DNA from: Cydia pomonella | Lineage: Eukaryota > Arthropoda > Insecta > Lepidoptera > Tortricidae | Assembly: GCF_033807575.1 (NCBI RefSeq) | Contig: NC_084710.1 | Span: 22,920,357 to 22,984,356, forward strand | DNA: 64,000 nt | Reading direction: 5' to 3' | Shown: piece after piece, positions 1-13,289 of the stretch | Layout of the letters: each line of letters begins with the position of its first letter | How positions within the stretch are numbered: position 1 is the first letter of the stretch | The notes under the pieces: model-generated | Told to the model about the DNA's origin: nothing | Seen by the model: only the letters and a program-made list of their open reading frames with translations | Database searches by the model: none | Program-made: the position numbers and the translations under genes

Positions 1-640
1 AGGGCGCCGGACATCCGAACGCGCGCGGCGCGCCACATACGCCGAGCTATGTCCGACTTTTTAGTATGAAGGCGCCGACGGCACCCGGCAAAGGGTGCTG
101 TGTTCAATTTAATGTGACGTCATTTAACGGACAATCGTGTAAGCTCGGCGGTGGCTCTGAACGCTGCACTCCGGCAGCGATGGCCCGCCCCTGGGCTATA
201 ACTGCGAAAATCGAAGTTCGTCAGTTGCGGGCATTTTTCTCTGTCACTCTAATTACGTCTTGGTGAGAGTAAAAGAGAAAGATCCATGCAATTCATGAAT
301 TTGGGTTTTCACGGTAGGCCCCCTGCATCGCCGCCTCGCCTCGCGCCGTTGGCTCCCGCGGTGCATTTTGGCGCGTTAGTGGCGCGATTTGAAAAATTTT
401 GATTTCTTAATTTTATATTTTTAAATGCCGTGTTTGCCGCCCCCTCTCATGTGCCGCCCGGGGCCATGGCCCCCCTAGCCCCCCATCCCCCCCCCTCGCT
501 ACGCCACTGTCGCCATTCATTAGTTCTTTTATGGACCAGCATAGCTCTTCCAGGCATTTTGAACACGGCGCTCCACGTCCTTATCTTGTCTGTCGCTGAT
601 AGAGACTATAACTGGCGCAAGTATATATAATCATATTCAT
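1..640. repeat. GC-rich dispersed-repeat mosaic
   Basis: No gene seen. The segment is GC-rich against an AT-rich background. Its part with TTTCTCTGTCACTCTAATTA resembles the MITE at 53370-53640, and the string CGGTAGGCCCC recurs near 23010-23025. It looks like eroded transposable elements. The short open frames at 66-266 and 430-630 show no recognisable protein. Confidence 0.4.
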
Positions 641-894
641 ATTCCTTTATTGATGAAATTACAAATTTTACATGTCATGTGTTTTACAACATATAATTAG
701 GTCGATGACAATTTAAGTACAATTAAGATAACAATAATCAAATTCAATTACAGTGAAATAAAACAATATAAAAATAATCAAAACAATTCAAATATCCAAT
801 AAATTTAATTAAATCATTATTATAATTCTGACATGTCATAAGTATCAAATCAAATAATATGAAATATAACAATATAAAATAGTAATAATCAACA

Positions 895-1525
895 CAATTC
901 AGTCTGTCTGTCCGAGGCTTTGCTCCGTGGTAGTTAGTGCTAGAAAGCTGAAATTCGGCATGGATATATAAATCAATAAAGCCGACAAAGTCGTACAATA
1001 AAATCTAAGAATTTAATTGTTTTGAGGGTACCTCCCCTACACGTAAAGTGGGGGTGAATATTTTTTTTGCTTCAACCCTACAGTGTGGGGTATCGTTGGA
1101 AAGGTCTTTCAAAACTAATAGGGGTCTTCAAAACACATTTTTTGATAAAGTGTATATATTCGAAGATAATCGCTCATAAAGAAAAAAAAATGTGTCCCCC
1201 CCCCCTCTAACTTTTGAACCATAGGTCCAAAAAATATGAAAAAAATCGTGGAAGTAGAGCTTAAAAAAGACATTAAATGAAAACTATAGCGGACATGATC
1301 AGTTTAGCTGTTTTTGAGTTATCGCAAAAAGTTTCCCCTTCATAGTAAAAAGACTTACTTTAATTAGGTACTGATTATGAAAATTTGCCTATTTGTTTAA
1401 CTCGCGTGAAAGGTACCGTTTCATCCCTTGGTTAACAATTTACTATACTTTAAGCTCCAGTTTAGCTTATTGTGACTAGAGAGTAACTACGGAACCCTAC
1501 ACTGAGCGTGGCCCGACATGCTCTT
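895..1525 (+). repeat. Dispersed repeat, long copy (partner 56815-57180)
   Basis: It contains GAGCGTGGCCCGACATGCTC near its 3' end, long homopolymer runs and a poly-C tract. A shorter, internally deleted copy lies in the Nrx-IV intron at 56815-57180, sharing the GCTAGAAAGCTG, CTCCTACACG and CCCTACACTGAGC blocks. No coding sequence; likely a non-autonomous element. Confidence 0.55.
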
Positions 1526-2235
1526 GGCCGGTTTTGTGTAATACGAGTACGTGAACTTTTAATGTCTTTATTGGAAATAGGTGTATGTTACTGTATTGTG
1601 ATGTGAGTTCCGAAACCAGAAAAAACCGAAACCGGTTAAAACCGGTTTCGGTTTTTTTTGGTAAATACGAAGAAAAAACCGGTTTTGAAAAACCTCCGGT
1701 TTTTGCATTCCCTAGTCGCACGATACCGTCCTGCTGGTCGCACGCGACTCGAGTCGTATACGCAATGCATTACAAAACGCGACGGAATAAACTTTTAATA
1801 TTAATTTTGTTCAAGAGGTCAAACATTATCCATATTTATATAATTATAAGCTGCCAGAATATGTGAGAAAAGATAGGTGAAAGAAGGCGTGGTTTTTTTG
1901 GTATATTATTAATTGCACATTTAAAAAAAAAAACACATTGCACAGCAGTATAATGTATTCGCACACCAGAATGCTGTTTTGCTGGCAAATTAATTTTTTT
2001 TGCTGTGTAATTAGATATTTAGGTTAGGTTAAGATATAAAAAATAGTCTCATTTGCATAGCACCGTGTGCGGAAACGAGTAGCATACCAGAAGGCAATCA
2101 TAGTTTGCATCTCGGTCGCGTAGCATTTGAATATTCTCGTGAGAGAAGAGCCAAAGTGGTAAAAAAGGTTAAGCTAATAAGGGCTTCTGGCCAAAGGGTG
2201 TGGTATTTCGGCGGTTCCGTGAAAATCTGCCAAAA

Positions 2236-2345
2236 CCTGCACCCGAACACGCAACGCAACAGAAAACTGTGTCGCCGAATGATCTTTTTATTACTGTAGG
2301 TATGTATGTTAGTTTGGAAGAGGCCTTAGTTGCCTCATAAACCAT
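2236..2345 (+). mobile_element. 3' end of a jockey/CR1-like LINE, copy A intron 1
   Basis: It matches the 3' end of the LINE at 34954-36015 (ACAGAAAACTGTGT, then TGTAGGTATG, TTTGGAAG and GTTGCCT). It lies at the same place relative to OR exon 2 in both copies, followed by the same TTTAATTTAATTT flank, so the insertion predates the OR duplication. Confidence 0.65.
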
Positions 2346-2404
2346 ATTTAATTTAATTTACATGAAGAATCTTTCATCACTGTTCAAAAACGCAAATTTT
2401 ACAG

Positions 2405-5400
2405 ATGGAAACTTCGTCACAATTATAACCATCTGGCCCGAGGTCCACGACCAGTCACTCCTCGCGGGAGTGGGTCGCGTTGGAATCTACATCCTCGGGT
2501 GGCTGTGGATGCTCCGAATAACCATCGCCTATCTCCTAGTCATCCCTGTCAACACATCCCTCAGCCATCAGTATATGAATCTGCAGGTGTACTTTAAGAG
2601 TATCGCGGGTACATTTGATGAGAGGATCAGTCAAAGTGAGAAGGAAGAGAAGTTTGAGCGAGCTCTTAAGCTTGGTATAAGATTGCATGCTACCACCATT
2701 TGGTAAGTGTAGGTGGAGATGATAACTAGACTTTGCATGCAAAAACTTCTTTTAGGAGAAATTCTTCAAATTGCAAAACTCACTAAGTATTTGAAAATCT
2801 ATTCCCAGTCGACTAATAACTTGAATCTTTTCAAATCAAGAGTGATAAGATATCTCTTCGGTAAGCATTCCCCATCAAAAGCACATCACTTACTCGTACC
2901 AACGGGTGAGACTGTGGTCAAATGCTTACTTTTATCCAATAACTATTTATACAAAATGTTCAGGCAACCCCATATTCATCATCATCAACCATACTTATAT
3001 TACTTATAGCTCACTGTCCCTCTCGCAAAATGTTCCTTTTCTAAATGCTCCGATCGCAAAACGTCCTGTCAACAAAACGCCCCTTTGGTAAATGTTTCAT
3101 CCGCAAACAAATACTTTTGCTGTTTTCGCTAAATGACTTTTAAGAATAGAATAATTTTTATTCTTAAACACAAAGAAGACATTAGTCATTACACTACATA
3201 ATATAATAAAAACAAAAAAAGTATAAAGTGCCACGAAATGGTCTCATCTCAGCATGTTGCTGGTGGCTTCCAGCGCTGATCTTCCGATGAGACCATCAAG
3301 TGAAAAAAAGTTTTTAGTTACTGGTTCAAATGTTGTTGTAAAATATATATATATATATATATATATTTTATATACTAGCTATTATAAGAATATTACTAAA
3401 GTTTCTTGTTTTCATTGTCTATTAGGGACATTTTCCGCAACGACAGTTTTACGATAGGCACATAAAAATATTTGACATTGAATGAAAAGCACATTTTTTA
3501 AACGAAATATGCCCTCATAATAGTCATAATGAATCATCTAACAAATAGGGACTATGTACCAGAGGCCGATTCTGACATGCGGATATGTTAAGGTATTGAT
3601 CTTATTATGATCCTTAACGATTGCTCACAATGACTGATACGTACAAAATGCATTGGGAATCGTGTTCAGGTCATATCATAGTCGAGATCAAGTCCTTGAC
3701 AAATTAGAAGTTTTATTAGAACCATCCTCATTTTTTTGTTAAATTTGCAGGTGCGCACAACAAGTGCAGAGAACTTGCGGAGATGTATTCAGCGGACACA
3801 TCATCGTCAACATTTGCGTGCTTGTGCAGCTCATGTCGCAGTTTCAGGTACCGTCCATCCATCCATCATCTTGGCACTTTGCGTATTTTTAGGGTTCCGT
3901 ACCTCAAAAGGAAAAACGGAAACTTTATTAGGATGACTTTGTTGTCCGTTTGTCAAGATCCTTTGTCTTAAGGACGCGTGGAGGTATCGAGTTGAAATTA
4001 AAAACCATATAAGGACTACAGTTCCTTGAAGCTGTGAAAAATCACTTCTAAGTGAACGTAAACGAGATTGGAAAGATATATGTATTTTATTCTGTTTTTA
4101 GTATTTGTTGTTGTAGCGGCAACAGAAATACATAATTTGTAGAAATTTCAACTGGCTAACTATCACAGTTCATGAGATACAGCCTGGTGACAGACGGACG
4201 GACGGACGGACAGCGGAGTCTCAGTAATAGGGTCCCGTTCGACCCTTTGGGTACGGAACCCTAAAAAAGATACGGCCGTTTATGCCGCGCAACGCGTGTA
4301 TGTGACCGCGGTCAGCAAAACGTCCCACTTTGTCGCTTACCATGAGGACGCCTTGTTAGGTTATTAATATAAAGATATGTACAAGCAAGTCTCGACCTTA
4401 TGGCACGCGATTGGGATTGTTTTGCCGGCCGCAGTTACATATTTCGTGTCGACACTCTCACAGTCGAAGGCTAAACGTACAATACATACTGTGATCCATC
4501 AATGTGATGGCTATAACGTTGATTTGAAAAATCAGCAGAGTTGCATGCGGAGCGAAATTAGCCCATGTGACACCATACCACACCACCATCCTCAAGGTCA
4601 CCAAAATCTCATGGTTACCAAAATGTCAAGGTCATCTAAAACCGACTCAGAGCACCCCACTACCCACGTGGTCTTGTCTGTCCTACCCCTAGAGTGCAAT
4701 TGTGAAAACAGAGTTTAACGGATGCGCGGAGGGAGGGCAGCCCTCGCCCGCTGTGATAAAGCGCGGGAACGAGCGAGGCGAGCGGATGAGGCTGGTTCTG
4801 AATTCAAATATATAATTGTTGCGAGTTACCTACCAAAAGACTGTGAAGGTTTCAAACCCTCACAATACACCCTCTCCAACAAAGAGTTAGTTGCGCCCAT
4901 TTTGTCAGTGGGCATTGGGCAGTAAGTTTTTTTAACCCCTTACCGCATATGCAACCATACCGGTGCCCGGTAATTTATGAATAACCTTGTAACCACCGAC
5001 AGGGCACCTTAGGCTGGTCCAGATAATGCACTTATAGGTATTAAAAAAGCGGCCAAGTGGGAGTCGGACTCGCCCATGAAGGGTTCCTTTATGACGTATT
5101 AAAAAAAACTACTTACTAGATCTCGTTCAACATTTTACCACTTTGGACACACATTTTACCACTTTGGTAGTGTCTCTCGCGCAAACTATTCAGTTTAGAA
5201 AAAAATGATATTAGAAACCTAAATATCATTTTTGAAGACCTATCCATAGATACCCCACACGTATGGGTTTGACGAAAAAAAAAGCTTTTTTTACATTTTA
5301 TGACGTATTAAAAAAAACTACTCACTAGATCTCGTTCAAACCAATTTTCGTTGGAAGTTTGCATCGTAATGTATATCATATATTTTTTTTAGATTTTTCA

Positions 5401-6785
5401 TTCTGTTATTTTAGAAGTTACAGGGGGGGGGACACACTTTTTTTCACTTTGGAAGGTTCTCTCGCGCAAACTATTCAGTTTAGAAAAAAATGATATTAGA
5501 AACCTTAATATCATTTTTGAAGACCTATCCATAGATACCCCACATGTATGGGTATGATGAAAAATTTTTTTTTTTTTAATTTCATGACGTATTAAAAAAA
5601 AATTACTTACTAGATCTCGTTCAAACCAATTTTCGGTGGAAGTTTACATGGCAATGTATATCATATATTTTTTTTAGATTTTTCATTCTGTTATTTTAGA
5701 CGTTACGGGGGGGGGGGGGGGACACACATTTTACCATTTTGGAAGTGTCTCTCGCGCAAAGTATTCATTTTAGAAAAAAATGATATTAGAAACCTCAATA
5801 TCATTTTTGAAGACCTATCCATAGATACCCCACACGTATGGGTTTGATGAAAAAAGATTTTTTGAGTTTCAGTTCTAAGTATGGGGATACCCCAAAATTT
5901 ATTGTTTTTTTTTTCTATTTTTGTGTGAAAATCTTAATGCGGTTAATAGAATACATCCACTTACTAAGTTTGAACAGTACAGCTCTTATAGTTTCGGAAA
6001 AAAGTGGCTGTGACAGAATCGGACAGACAGACGGACATGACGAATCTATAAGGGTTCCGTTTTTTGCCATTTGGCTACGGAACCCTAAAAAAGACAGAAA
6101 AGTTCTATTATCTCGAAAACCACGAAAGTTTTACTAGACCTATAAGTGTACCTAGTAAAACTAGATAATAGAACTCTTCTGTCTTTTTTAATAGCTATAA
6201 GTGCATTATCTGAACCAGCCTAAGGTGCCCTGTCGGTGGTTCGAAGGTTATCCATTAATTATTGGGCACCCTGTATATGCTATTAAAGTTCAAATTTAAA
6301 CAAAATATTTTTTATGACATGCGTTAAAGGATTAAGTACAAAATGAAAGGGAAGTAATCAAATAATGGCGAATATTTTTTTGTTTTAAAAAATTAGCTGA
6401 TCAGCAAAGGGGATAGGTTAGGTTGGTTAGACATTTGCTGATCAACTGATTTTTTAGCTAATCAATTTTTGCGGATCAGGTTACTTCTAATCCAAAATGA
6501 AATAACCCGTTTAACCAGTGATTGCGTATCAAAATTTGATTAATGATGGATCGCTTACTACCGATCAAACAATTAATTTTCCAACCAAATTAATTCAAAG
6601 CAGCTCAGTATGACATTAATTGCGAATTGGTTTAGAAATACTTGCTAACCTTAAGTTGCTGACCTACATATATATATTTTTGTTCATCAAAATAGGATTA
6701 TTTTGCAGATCGATTTAATGACACCCATTAAAATATATCGTCTTACACTATAAGTACAGGGAAAACCTGAAAAGTATAAATTCAT

Positions 6786-6816
<31 letters not shown>

Positions 6817-9800
6817 GCACGGAACCCTCGGTGGGCGAGTCCGACTCGCAGTTTTTTTTCGATATAGGAGGCTAACGAGCAAACGAACTGCCCGATAGTA
6901 AGCAACTACCGTTGCTCGTGGACAACCGCAAAATCAGAGGTGTTGTACTTGGCTAGGAAATTGAAAGTTAACCTGGGGGAGGTTGCCAAAAAACACAATA
7001 AATAGAAAAAAAAAATGTTTCAGAATTCCGACCGTACCCTGAGTCAAATGATGCCTATATTAACTACCTTCGCGAGCATGCTGTTCAGCACAGGAGTCAT
7101 CATGTTGAGCGCGGGAGACATCACCGTTGAGGTAAGTACTAAGCCACTACTTAGGATGACTCACGCAAGGGTCCGGGAAGCGGTGTCAGACACTTCGTTT
7201 TCTATGACAGGTGATCAGGGATCACGTGATACTTACTTTCTGAAGAAAACGAAGTTGCGGATGTGTAAATTTTATTTATGATGATTTTTATGATATGATA
7301 AAAATATATTATGACGAAACAGTAGTCTTTTTACTCAAAAATCAAAAAGACAATTACAGAGAGCTTAAATATCTCTACTAATTCTAACGCCATAACGAAG
7401 CAAAATAAGGTTATTTCAGAAAATACTCAAGTTCTACTGCAGTCAAATAATTTAATTTCCTACCCATTTCGTACCTTGTCACAGTGACAATAGTATGAGA
7501 TCTCTAGCGAGTTTCATGTTGTTTGTCACTGTGACAAGGTACGAAATGGGTAGGAAATTAAATTCCTTGACCGCACAACAGAGACAAGAATTACAACACA
7601 TAAAACCGCGGACCCGGGGTAGAAAAGCAAGAGCTAAGCTTTTTATAAAAAACATTACATAATCTTACATTAATAGGGACTATCAAGAGCATAGGCTCAA
7701 TATATTAGAAAAATATTTAGAAACGACTGGAAACTTAAAAAAGGGATTTAAAGAAATTAACAAGTCTAAGCAATGAATTGTAACCATAACAGAGTCACAT
7801 ACTGGAAACAAGCTTTACTCAAGAACCAAAGTAATTAATACAGACACGGAATTGTACAGAAACCTTTACTCACAAAGAAATGCTAATATCTCTCCAGGTA
7901 TAGATAAACCTGTTCAAGTAACTAATATAGAAAGATTCACCGATAGTGAGATATTGAAAAAGAGTCATTGAAAACGGATAAGAGTAGCGGTCCTGATGAG
8001 ATCACCAACGAAGAAATCAAGGTCGGTAAATTCTTGTTATCGCCGCACTTAACAGCTCTTTTTAACAAAATTAACTCTTTAACTCACGCTCACGCTCACG
8101 CTTTCTTAATTAGCTATTTTTAAATCACGAACAATACTTACTGAAGGGGCGAAATCGGACATAATTTTATTATATAAAAAGGAGATCCTGCAGATATTGG
8201 CAACTATCGTCCTATCAGCCTACTCTACCATGGATCACATTCATGTTTTAGACCAAATAATAGAGAAGTTTCAAGAGCAAAAGCGACCACTCTACCTCTC
8301 TTTTAAGGATTATGCAAAAGCGTTTGATTCCATCTCACACACCAGCATGTGGACCGCTCTAACTGAATGGAACGTGCCGCTGGAAGTAATAGAGCTCATT
8401 AAAGACATTTACTCTAAAAGCGTTAGTAGAGTTAAGTTAGATAGAGTGGGCTCGGAAGTAGATATCTGCAGTGGTGTAAGACAGGGAGACCCCTTGTCGC
8501 CAAGAATATTTATTACTGTTTTACAAAATATAATGAAGAACCTAACCTGGTCTAACAAAAAGGCATAAATATTGAAGGAAAATATTTAAGCAACCTACGA
8601 TTTGCAGACGACATTGTACTTTCTCAAAATCAGCCACACAGTTACAATCAATGATGGAAGATATATACGTTGTAAGTAAAAATATAGGTCTAGAACTGAA
8701 CACGTCTAAAACAAAAATCATGACAAACCACAATCGGGACTCTATCAAAGTAAATAATAACACTCTTGACTATGTTGAAACCTACATCTATCTGGGTAAA
8801 GAGATTTCCTCCAAGAAAACCCGACATCTGGATCAAATAGATAGACGTGTTAAAATATCCTGGAACAAATACTGGAGAACCGTTTTACAAAGAACCGTTA
8901 AAATCAAACCTGCCACTGAAACAAAAAAAGAAAATACTGGATTCCTGCATAGTACCATGACTTTCTTATGGGTGCCAAACGTTGATTTTCAATTCGTACA
9001 CAAAAAATAAAATTAACACTTGCCAAAGAAGCTTGAAGCGGAGTGAAGAGAAGGAAAACATAGAAATAAGACAAAAAACAAAAATGATTGACGCTCTGAC
9101 ATCATCATTCGCTTGCCCTTATCCCATTCATTTGGGGTCGGCGCAGCATGTCTTTTCCTTCCATATCTTTCTGTCACCCGTCATCTCATCATTCACTCGC
9201 GTTCGTTTCATGTCATCTCTCACACAATCCATCCACCTTTTCCTAGGTTTTCCTCTCCCGTTCCATCCCTCCACATTAATTCGTAATACCTTTCTCGTCA
9301 CATGACTTTCATCCCTCCGCATCACATGCCCATACCACGCTAGGCGATTCGCTCTTACTTTATCTATTATGGGTGCAACTTTCAGGCTTCCTCTTATATA
9401 CTCATTCCTTATCCTATCCATTCTTGTCACACCACACATCCATCTTAACATTCTCATTTCCGCTACGTGCAATCTCTTTTCATCCGTCACTTTTAGGGCC
9501 CAACACTCTGATCCATACATGACGACAGGTCTTATGATGGCCTTATAAATTTTACCCTTCAGTCGGAGGGGCATCCGGGCGTCACAAATTGTTCCCGTGA
9601 CCTGTCGCCATTTCATCCATCCTGTGCTAATCCGGTTTTTCACGAATTGACGCTCTGACATATTGCAAAAAATTGATATGGCGATGGGCTGTTCATGTAA
9701 CAAGAATGAACGAAAATAAGTGGATAAAGACAGTGACATCATGGCCGGGTCCAGCGGGAAAACGCAGGCAAGGAAAACCATTAGAAAAGGTGGTCAGATG

Positions 9801-11269
9801 AAATTATTAAAATAGCAGGACAACAATGGATAGAAAAAGGCAAAATAAGAGATAAATGGAAGCAGTTGGAGGAGGCCTATGCTCGAGAGAGGTCCTTAAT
9901 ATCCGAGACATAACTTATATATTTATTTGACAGTTAAATTTTATTAAGTTAATCAAATTATTTTAGAATATATTTATTAGTAAATTATTTATGAATTAAA
10001 ATTAATAATGTAAATAATGCATGCATTCACATTTTTTACATTGCAACGATATTAAGGAATAAATGGCTTTTTTTATATAGTCTTACTAATGGCGTACTTG
10101 ATCTTAGAAAAGCGGACAGGCTTTAAGTTTCGTTCTTTTTCAGGCAGAGAATTTACCGACGGCCATCTTTCAGTCAGGATGGCAGAACTGTACGAATCAG
10201 TCTTCATATCGTATCCGACGACTAATGCTGATTTCTATGGCCCAAAGTCAGGTAATGCTTAGAATGGTGGTTTAATTATTTTATTTTGTCTACACAAAAT
10301 ATTTACACGTAATGAGAGCTAACGCATATGATTTCGCCGCTAGGGGCGCTAGTGTAGACGGAGGTTTTTCAAAATGTCAAATGCCTATGCAACTGCATCT
10401 CTGCATCTGTTTTTGGGGGTTATAAGCTTTTTTTATCGGGAATTTTCACTCCTTATTCATAATTGTGGTAAATAATTTTTCTAATTTTGATTATTCATGG
10501 TAAACATTAGTTATAGTTCAGTGAATGGAGAATTAATCTTAAAACGCGTTTTACCAGCATTTTGGAGTCAACGACCGGTAGTCCACGTGCCAATTGTAAA
10601 GTCCAGCTAACAATTTTGTAGTTCAATAAATGTTAGTGGGTTTTTAAAAAGTGCCAACTAAAATATATGCAAAATTAAACAGGTTTAAAAAACGGCAAAT
10701 ATAGACGTTAGAGACTTTTATTTTATTTATGTTTTTTTTTCAACAATTGCGGGGTTGGCCCCATAGGAAAAGTTGTTCAGTATGACCCACATATTCTTCC
10801 CTCAGCGAATGGCCAAACATAACAATTTCCCCTGTATAAGGGTGTCATTTTGCACGTCAAGTTTAAAGCGTGTTACTCATTAGGAAATGTCCCCCAAAAT
10901 GTTGTTGTATGACGAATGCCTATGCATTTGACAAGTTTTTTTGGTTGCTTTAATTTTTTGACGATAAAGATAAACACACCCATTAGGTATAACTTTTTTA
11001 GTGACGTAAACATTTATTTAATAAATAGTATTTTTTTAGAAACCTGTCATCATGAAGAGTTGTGGATTCATAGAACTCTCTTATCAATCTTATTTATCGG
11101 TAAGACTCGTTTATTTGGAACCTTTATGCAAATAGAGCGTCAATGTTTCTCATCAATAAGGACGATTATTGAGAACATCTATTCTGTAAACATTGTGACG
11201 CAAATGCTATTCCGTATTTTTTTTCAGATCGTGAAGGCATCGTACTCCTTATTCTCCGTTTTGTATTAA
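2405..11269 (+). CDS. Odorant receptor, copy A, exons 2-7 (5' partial)
   Basis: Insect odorant receptor: a seven-transmembrane ligand-gated channel subunit that works with the co-receptor Orco in olfactory neuron membranes. Visible exons are 2405-2702, 3751-3847, 7024-7131, 10144-10251, 11040-11099 and 11228-11269, all with AG acceptors and GT donors and phases that join into one 713-nt frame ending in TAA. Exon 2 carries a hydrophobic segment followed by the long intracellular stretch around SHQYMNLQVYF. The last two exons give the usual OR C-terminus (SCGFIELSYQSYLS then IVKASYSLFSVLY). All six exon lengths equal those of copy B downstream; exon 2 differs at about 16 of 98 residues. Exon 1 (about 487 nt in copy B) is not seen and must lie left of position 1 or be lost. 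An AATAAA at 11570-11575 could serve polyadenylation. No in-frame stop or frameshift was found, so the gene may be functional if exon 1 exists. Confidence 0.85.
3885..4264 (+). repeat. Composite of two dispersed repeats in OR-A intron 3
   Basis: The outer element (TACCTCAAAAGGAAAAACGG to TACGGCCGTTTATGCCGC) is shared with OR-B at 37610-37885. In copy A it is interrupted by the 3' part of the ~200-bp repeat seen at 19623, 28345, 30452 and elsewhere (GCGGCAACAGAAATAC, GAGATACAGCCTGGTGACAG, GGGTACGGAACCCTAA). Copy B is the empty site. Confidence 0.55.
4957..6270. mobile_element. 1.3-kb non-autonomous DNA transposon with ~75-bp inverted ends
   Basis: The left end (4960-5040: ACCGACAGGGCACCTTAGGC) and the right end (6185-6270: GCCTAAGGTGCCCTGTCGGT) are inverted repeats over about 75 bp with few mismatches. 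The interior has three tandem copies of a ~245-bp unit (near 5090, 5300 and 5585), each with TGACGTATTAAAAAAA, GATCTCGTTCAA, CTCTCGCGCAAA and TAGATACCCCACA, plus G tracts in the second and third. No coding frame. It lies in OR-A intron 3. Confidence 0.65.
7450..7565. mobile_element. MITE with ~40-bp perfect-type inverted ends
   Basis: Arms run TTAATTTCCTACCCATTTCG...TTGTCACAGTGACAA and its reverse complement, around a short spacer. Both ends carry TTAA, the piggyBac-type target, though other TTAA-ended groups are possible. It lies in OR-A intron 4 next to the RTE LINE. Confidence 0.6.
9087..9101. repeat. Target site duplication, left copy
   Basis: ATTGACGCTCTGACA, repeated exactly at 9646-9660 on the other side of the nested RTE insertion. 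Confidence 0.9.
9102..9645 (-). mobile_element. 5'-truncated RTE-like LINE nested in another RTE element
   Basis: The minus strand encodes an RTE C-terminal region (ISTGWMKWRQVTGTICDAR, VVMYGSECWALKVTDEKRL, RLAWYGHVMRRDESH, KPRKRWMDCV, ending CCADPK). Its 3' end has an ATGATGATGA tail, as RTE elements often end in short tandem repeats. It is flanked by a 15-bp target duplication. The frame is intact over about 200 codons, so the insertion is fairly young. Confidence 0.85.
9646..9660. repeat. Target site duplication, right copy
   Basis: Exact copy of 9087-9101. Removing the insert and one copy restores the open frame of the host RTE element. Confidence 0.9.
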
Positions 11270-12956
11270 TCATTTAAGTTTATTAATAAGGTACATATTG
11301 ATAGCGTACTTACCTAATATTAGTAGTAATTATAAATAGTACCTAATTTTAGTAGAACTTATAAAAGATGTAGTAAGTATTGGAAATGAACACAACTGTA
11401 AAGGTTTGTATCCATAAGCAGGTAGTATTTTATCTGCCACCATCGATTTAATATACAATATATATTAAGACATCGATTTAACATACCATATTATGGTATA
11501 TTAAATCGATGTCTGCCACAGATAAACAAACCGGCTAGTAGTGTTGTTACCAACCTAACAAAATATTGAAATAAAAAAGTAATGTATAAGATGTTTGTTT
11601 TATTTATATCTGTTCAGGTACCTAGTAATTATATAATACGTAATCCCAACAGAACATTAATGTGAAAATGGGAGTCAAGTTCACTAAGAATATTTCCTTG
11701 CCCTGTCGATTTGACCAGATTTCTAAAGGTGCTCCCACACTGGCTGTTATATATAACGTAACGCTATACACCGTGATCTTGTTATCACTGACCAAATTGA
11801 AACATAAGCAAGTGCATGAAAAATAATGATACACGTGTTTTCTCTTTTCATATCATCTAGTACATTTTTTTGAGAAATGGAACCACAAACTTTGTGGCTA
11901 ACTACGTGCCCACTGCCAACAAGTCCTCTACAGTAGGTAAGAAAAATCTGCGTACTGTAAAAGGGGTGCCGCCTAAATTGTGGTAAAGAATAAACGCAGA
12001 CGTATATTTCTGATTCTATATACCTAAATTAGAATTAAGACATGTTAAAATTGATTATGAGCCTTGTAGCTTGAAATAAAGGAATTTTATTTTATTTTTA
12101 TTATTTATTATTTATATTTTTTCATCCATCAACAAGATCACAAACATCGACTACTCTTAATGGTTGCCACCTTCGGAATGCCCGATTGCCCGCCTGCAGT
12201 TATCTAATCATCTAGCAGGGCTATAGTTCTGAATTCAAATACATACTCGTTGCCAGTTATCGACCAAAAGACTTTGTAGGTTTCAAACCTTCATATTACC
12301 TATATGGGAATAGGTAATGCGACAAACGCGTATAAAAAAAACTATTTCAGTGATATTTTTTTACAGTAATAACACATTTATACAAATGGGAATACAAAAT
12401 TTTAGAAGAAAACGTAAGTACCTATAGGATAGTATAAAACGATAGTTCTAAAATAAATGCCTTTTAAGTCTGCAATGACAGTTTGGAATATATACTGGAA
12501 TTACGTAAACAAAAATACACAAAAAATATTGTATAAAATTATATCTTAAAAGTAATAAGTGGCTCTTGATTTTTATATAATTGTTTTTTATTGCACTAGT
12601 TTGACATTATGCTTATGAACGTAAATTCATGACACCCTGTTTTGTAAATTCAAATTAAGTTGGCATTAATCCTACGTATTTCTGTACTGTATCGCGCTTG
12701 CATTACACCGCCACGGCTGCTGAAGTGGTGGAGTATGTACAACAGAAGACCGGCTACACGCTAAGGGTGTTCCAGCTTTGATCGCGCCACTACGTGCACT
12801 CTAACTCTTTTATTATTTATTTAAACTTTATTGCACAATACATGAAGAGTACAAATGCCAGAAGGCATTCTCTACCAGTCAACCATGACACCATGAGCCA
12901 AACCGAAAGATCTTAGTGGTCTTTTTTGTGGTGCGCGTGCCGCAACCGCTGCAGGG

Positions 12957-13130
12957 GCAGTGTTGGCCGAACGTTAATGCAATTGACGATTAAACATTAC
13001 ACATTGCAAAGATTCATTAAAATTAACCAATAAAAATGCAGGAAATTAATGATAAATTGCATTGAACATTAATTTGCATTAACATCAATCTATCTTGAAC
13101 AATTAACAATAAAAAATATTTAAAAAAATT
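12957..13130 (+). repeat. Dispersed repeat, copy 1 (partner 18498-18740)
   Basis: It starts GCAGTGTTGGCCGAACGTTA and contains TTGCATTGAACATTAATTTG. The copy at 18498 follows the same order. No coding content. It lies between the OR genes. Confidence 0.6.
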
Positions 13131-13289
13131 GCGTCGGGTGTTAGGAACAGCAGGTCTTCTGGTGGTCCCGAGTATCAGTGCAGAGGGCATCGGTGAATTA
13201 TATAATGCTCCATAGTCTGGATTTCCTTGCCACACTCGCTCACCGCAGAATCTTTCCAACCCTATTTATGCAGAAAATTCAAAATTGAA

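Larger units (their letters stand above)
7568..9912 (+). mobile_element. RTE-like non-LTR retrotransposon, decayed
   Basis: Reverse transcriptase remnants in order: SSGPDEITNEEIK (about 7985), the palm start SFKDYAKAFDSISH (8300-8340), SGVRQGDPLSPRIF (8470-8510), the catalytic box NLRFADDIVLSQN (about 8590-8630), then a thumb-like segment KNIGLELNTSKTKIM. The C-terminal segment ENIEIRQKTKMIDALT (to 9101) is interrupted and resumes with YCKKLIWRWAVHVTRMNENK after 9660, ending WKQLEEAYARERSLISET before a stop near 9912. Frameshifts and stops make it a pseudogene. It fills OR-A intron 4; the matching OR-B intron is only 306 bp. Confidence 0.75.
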
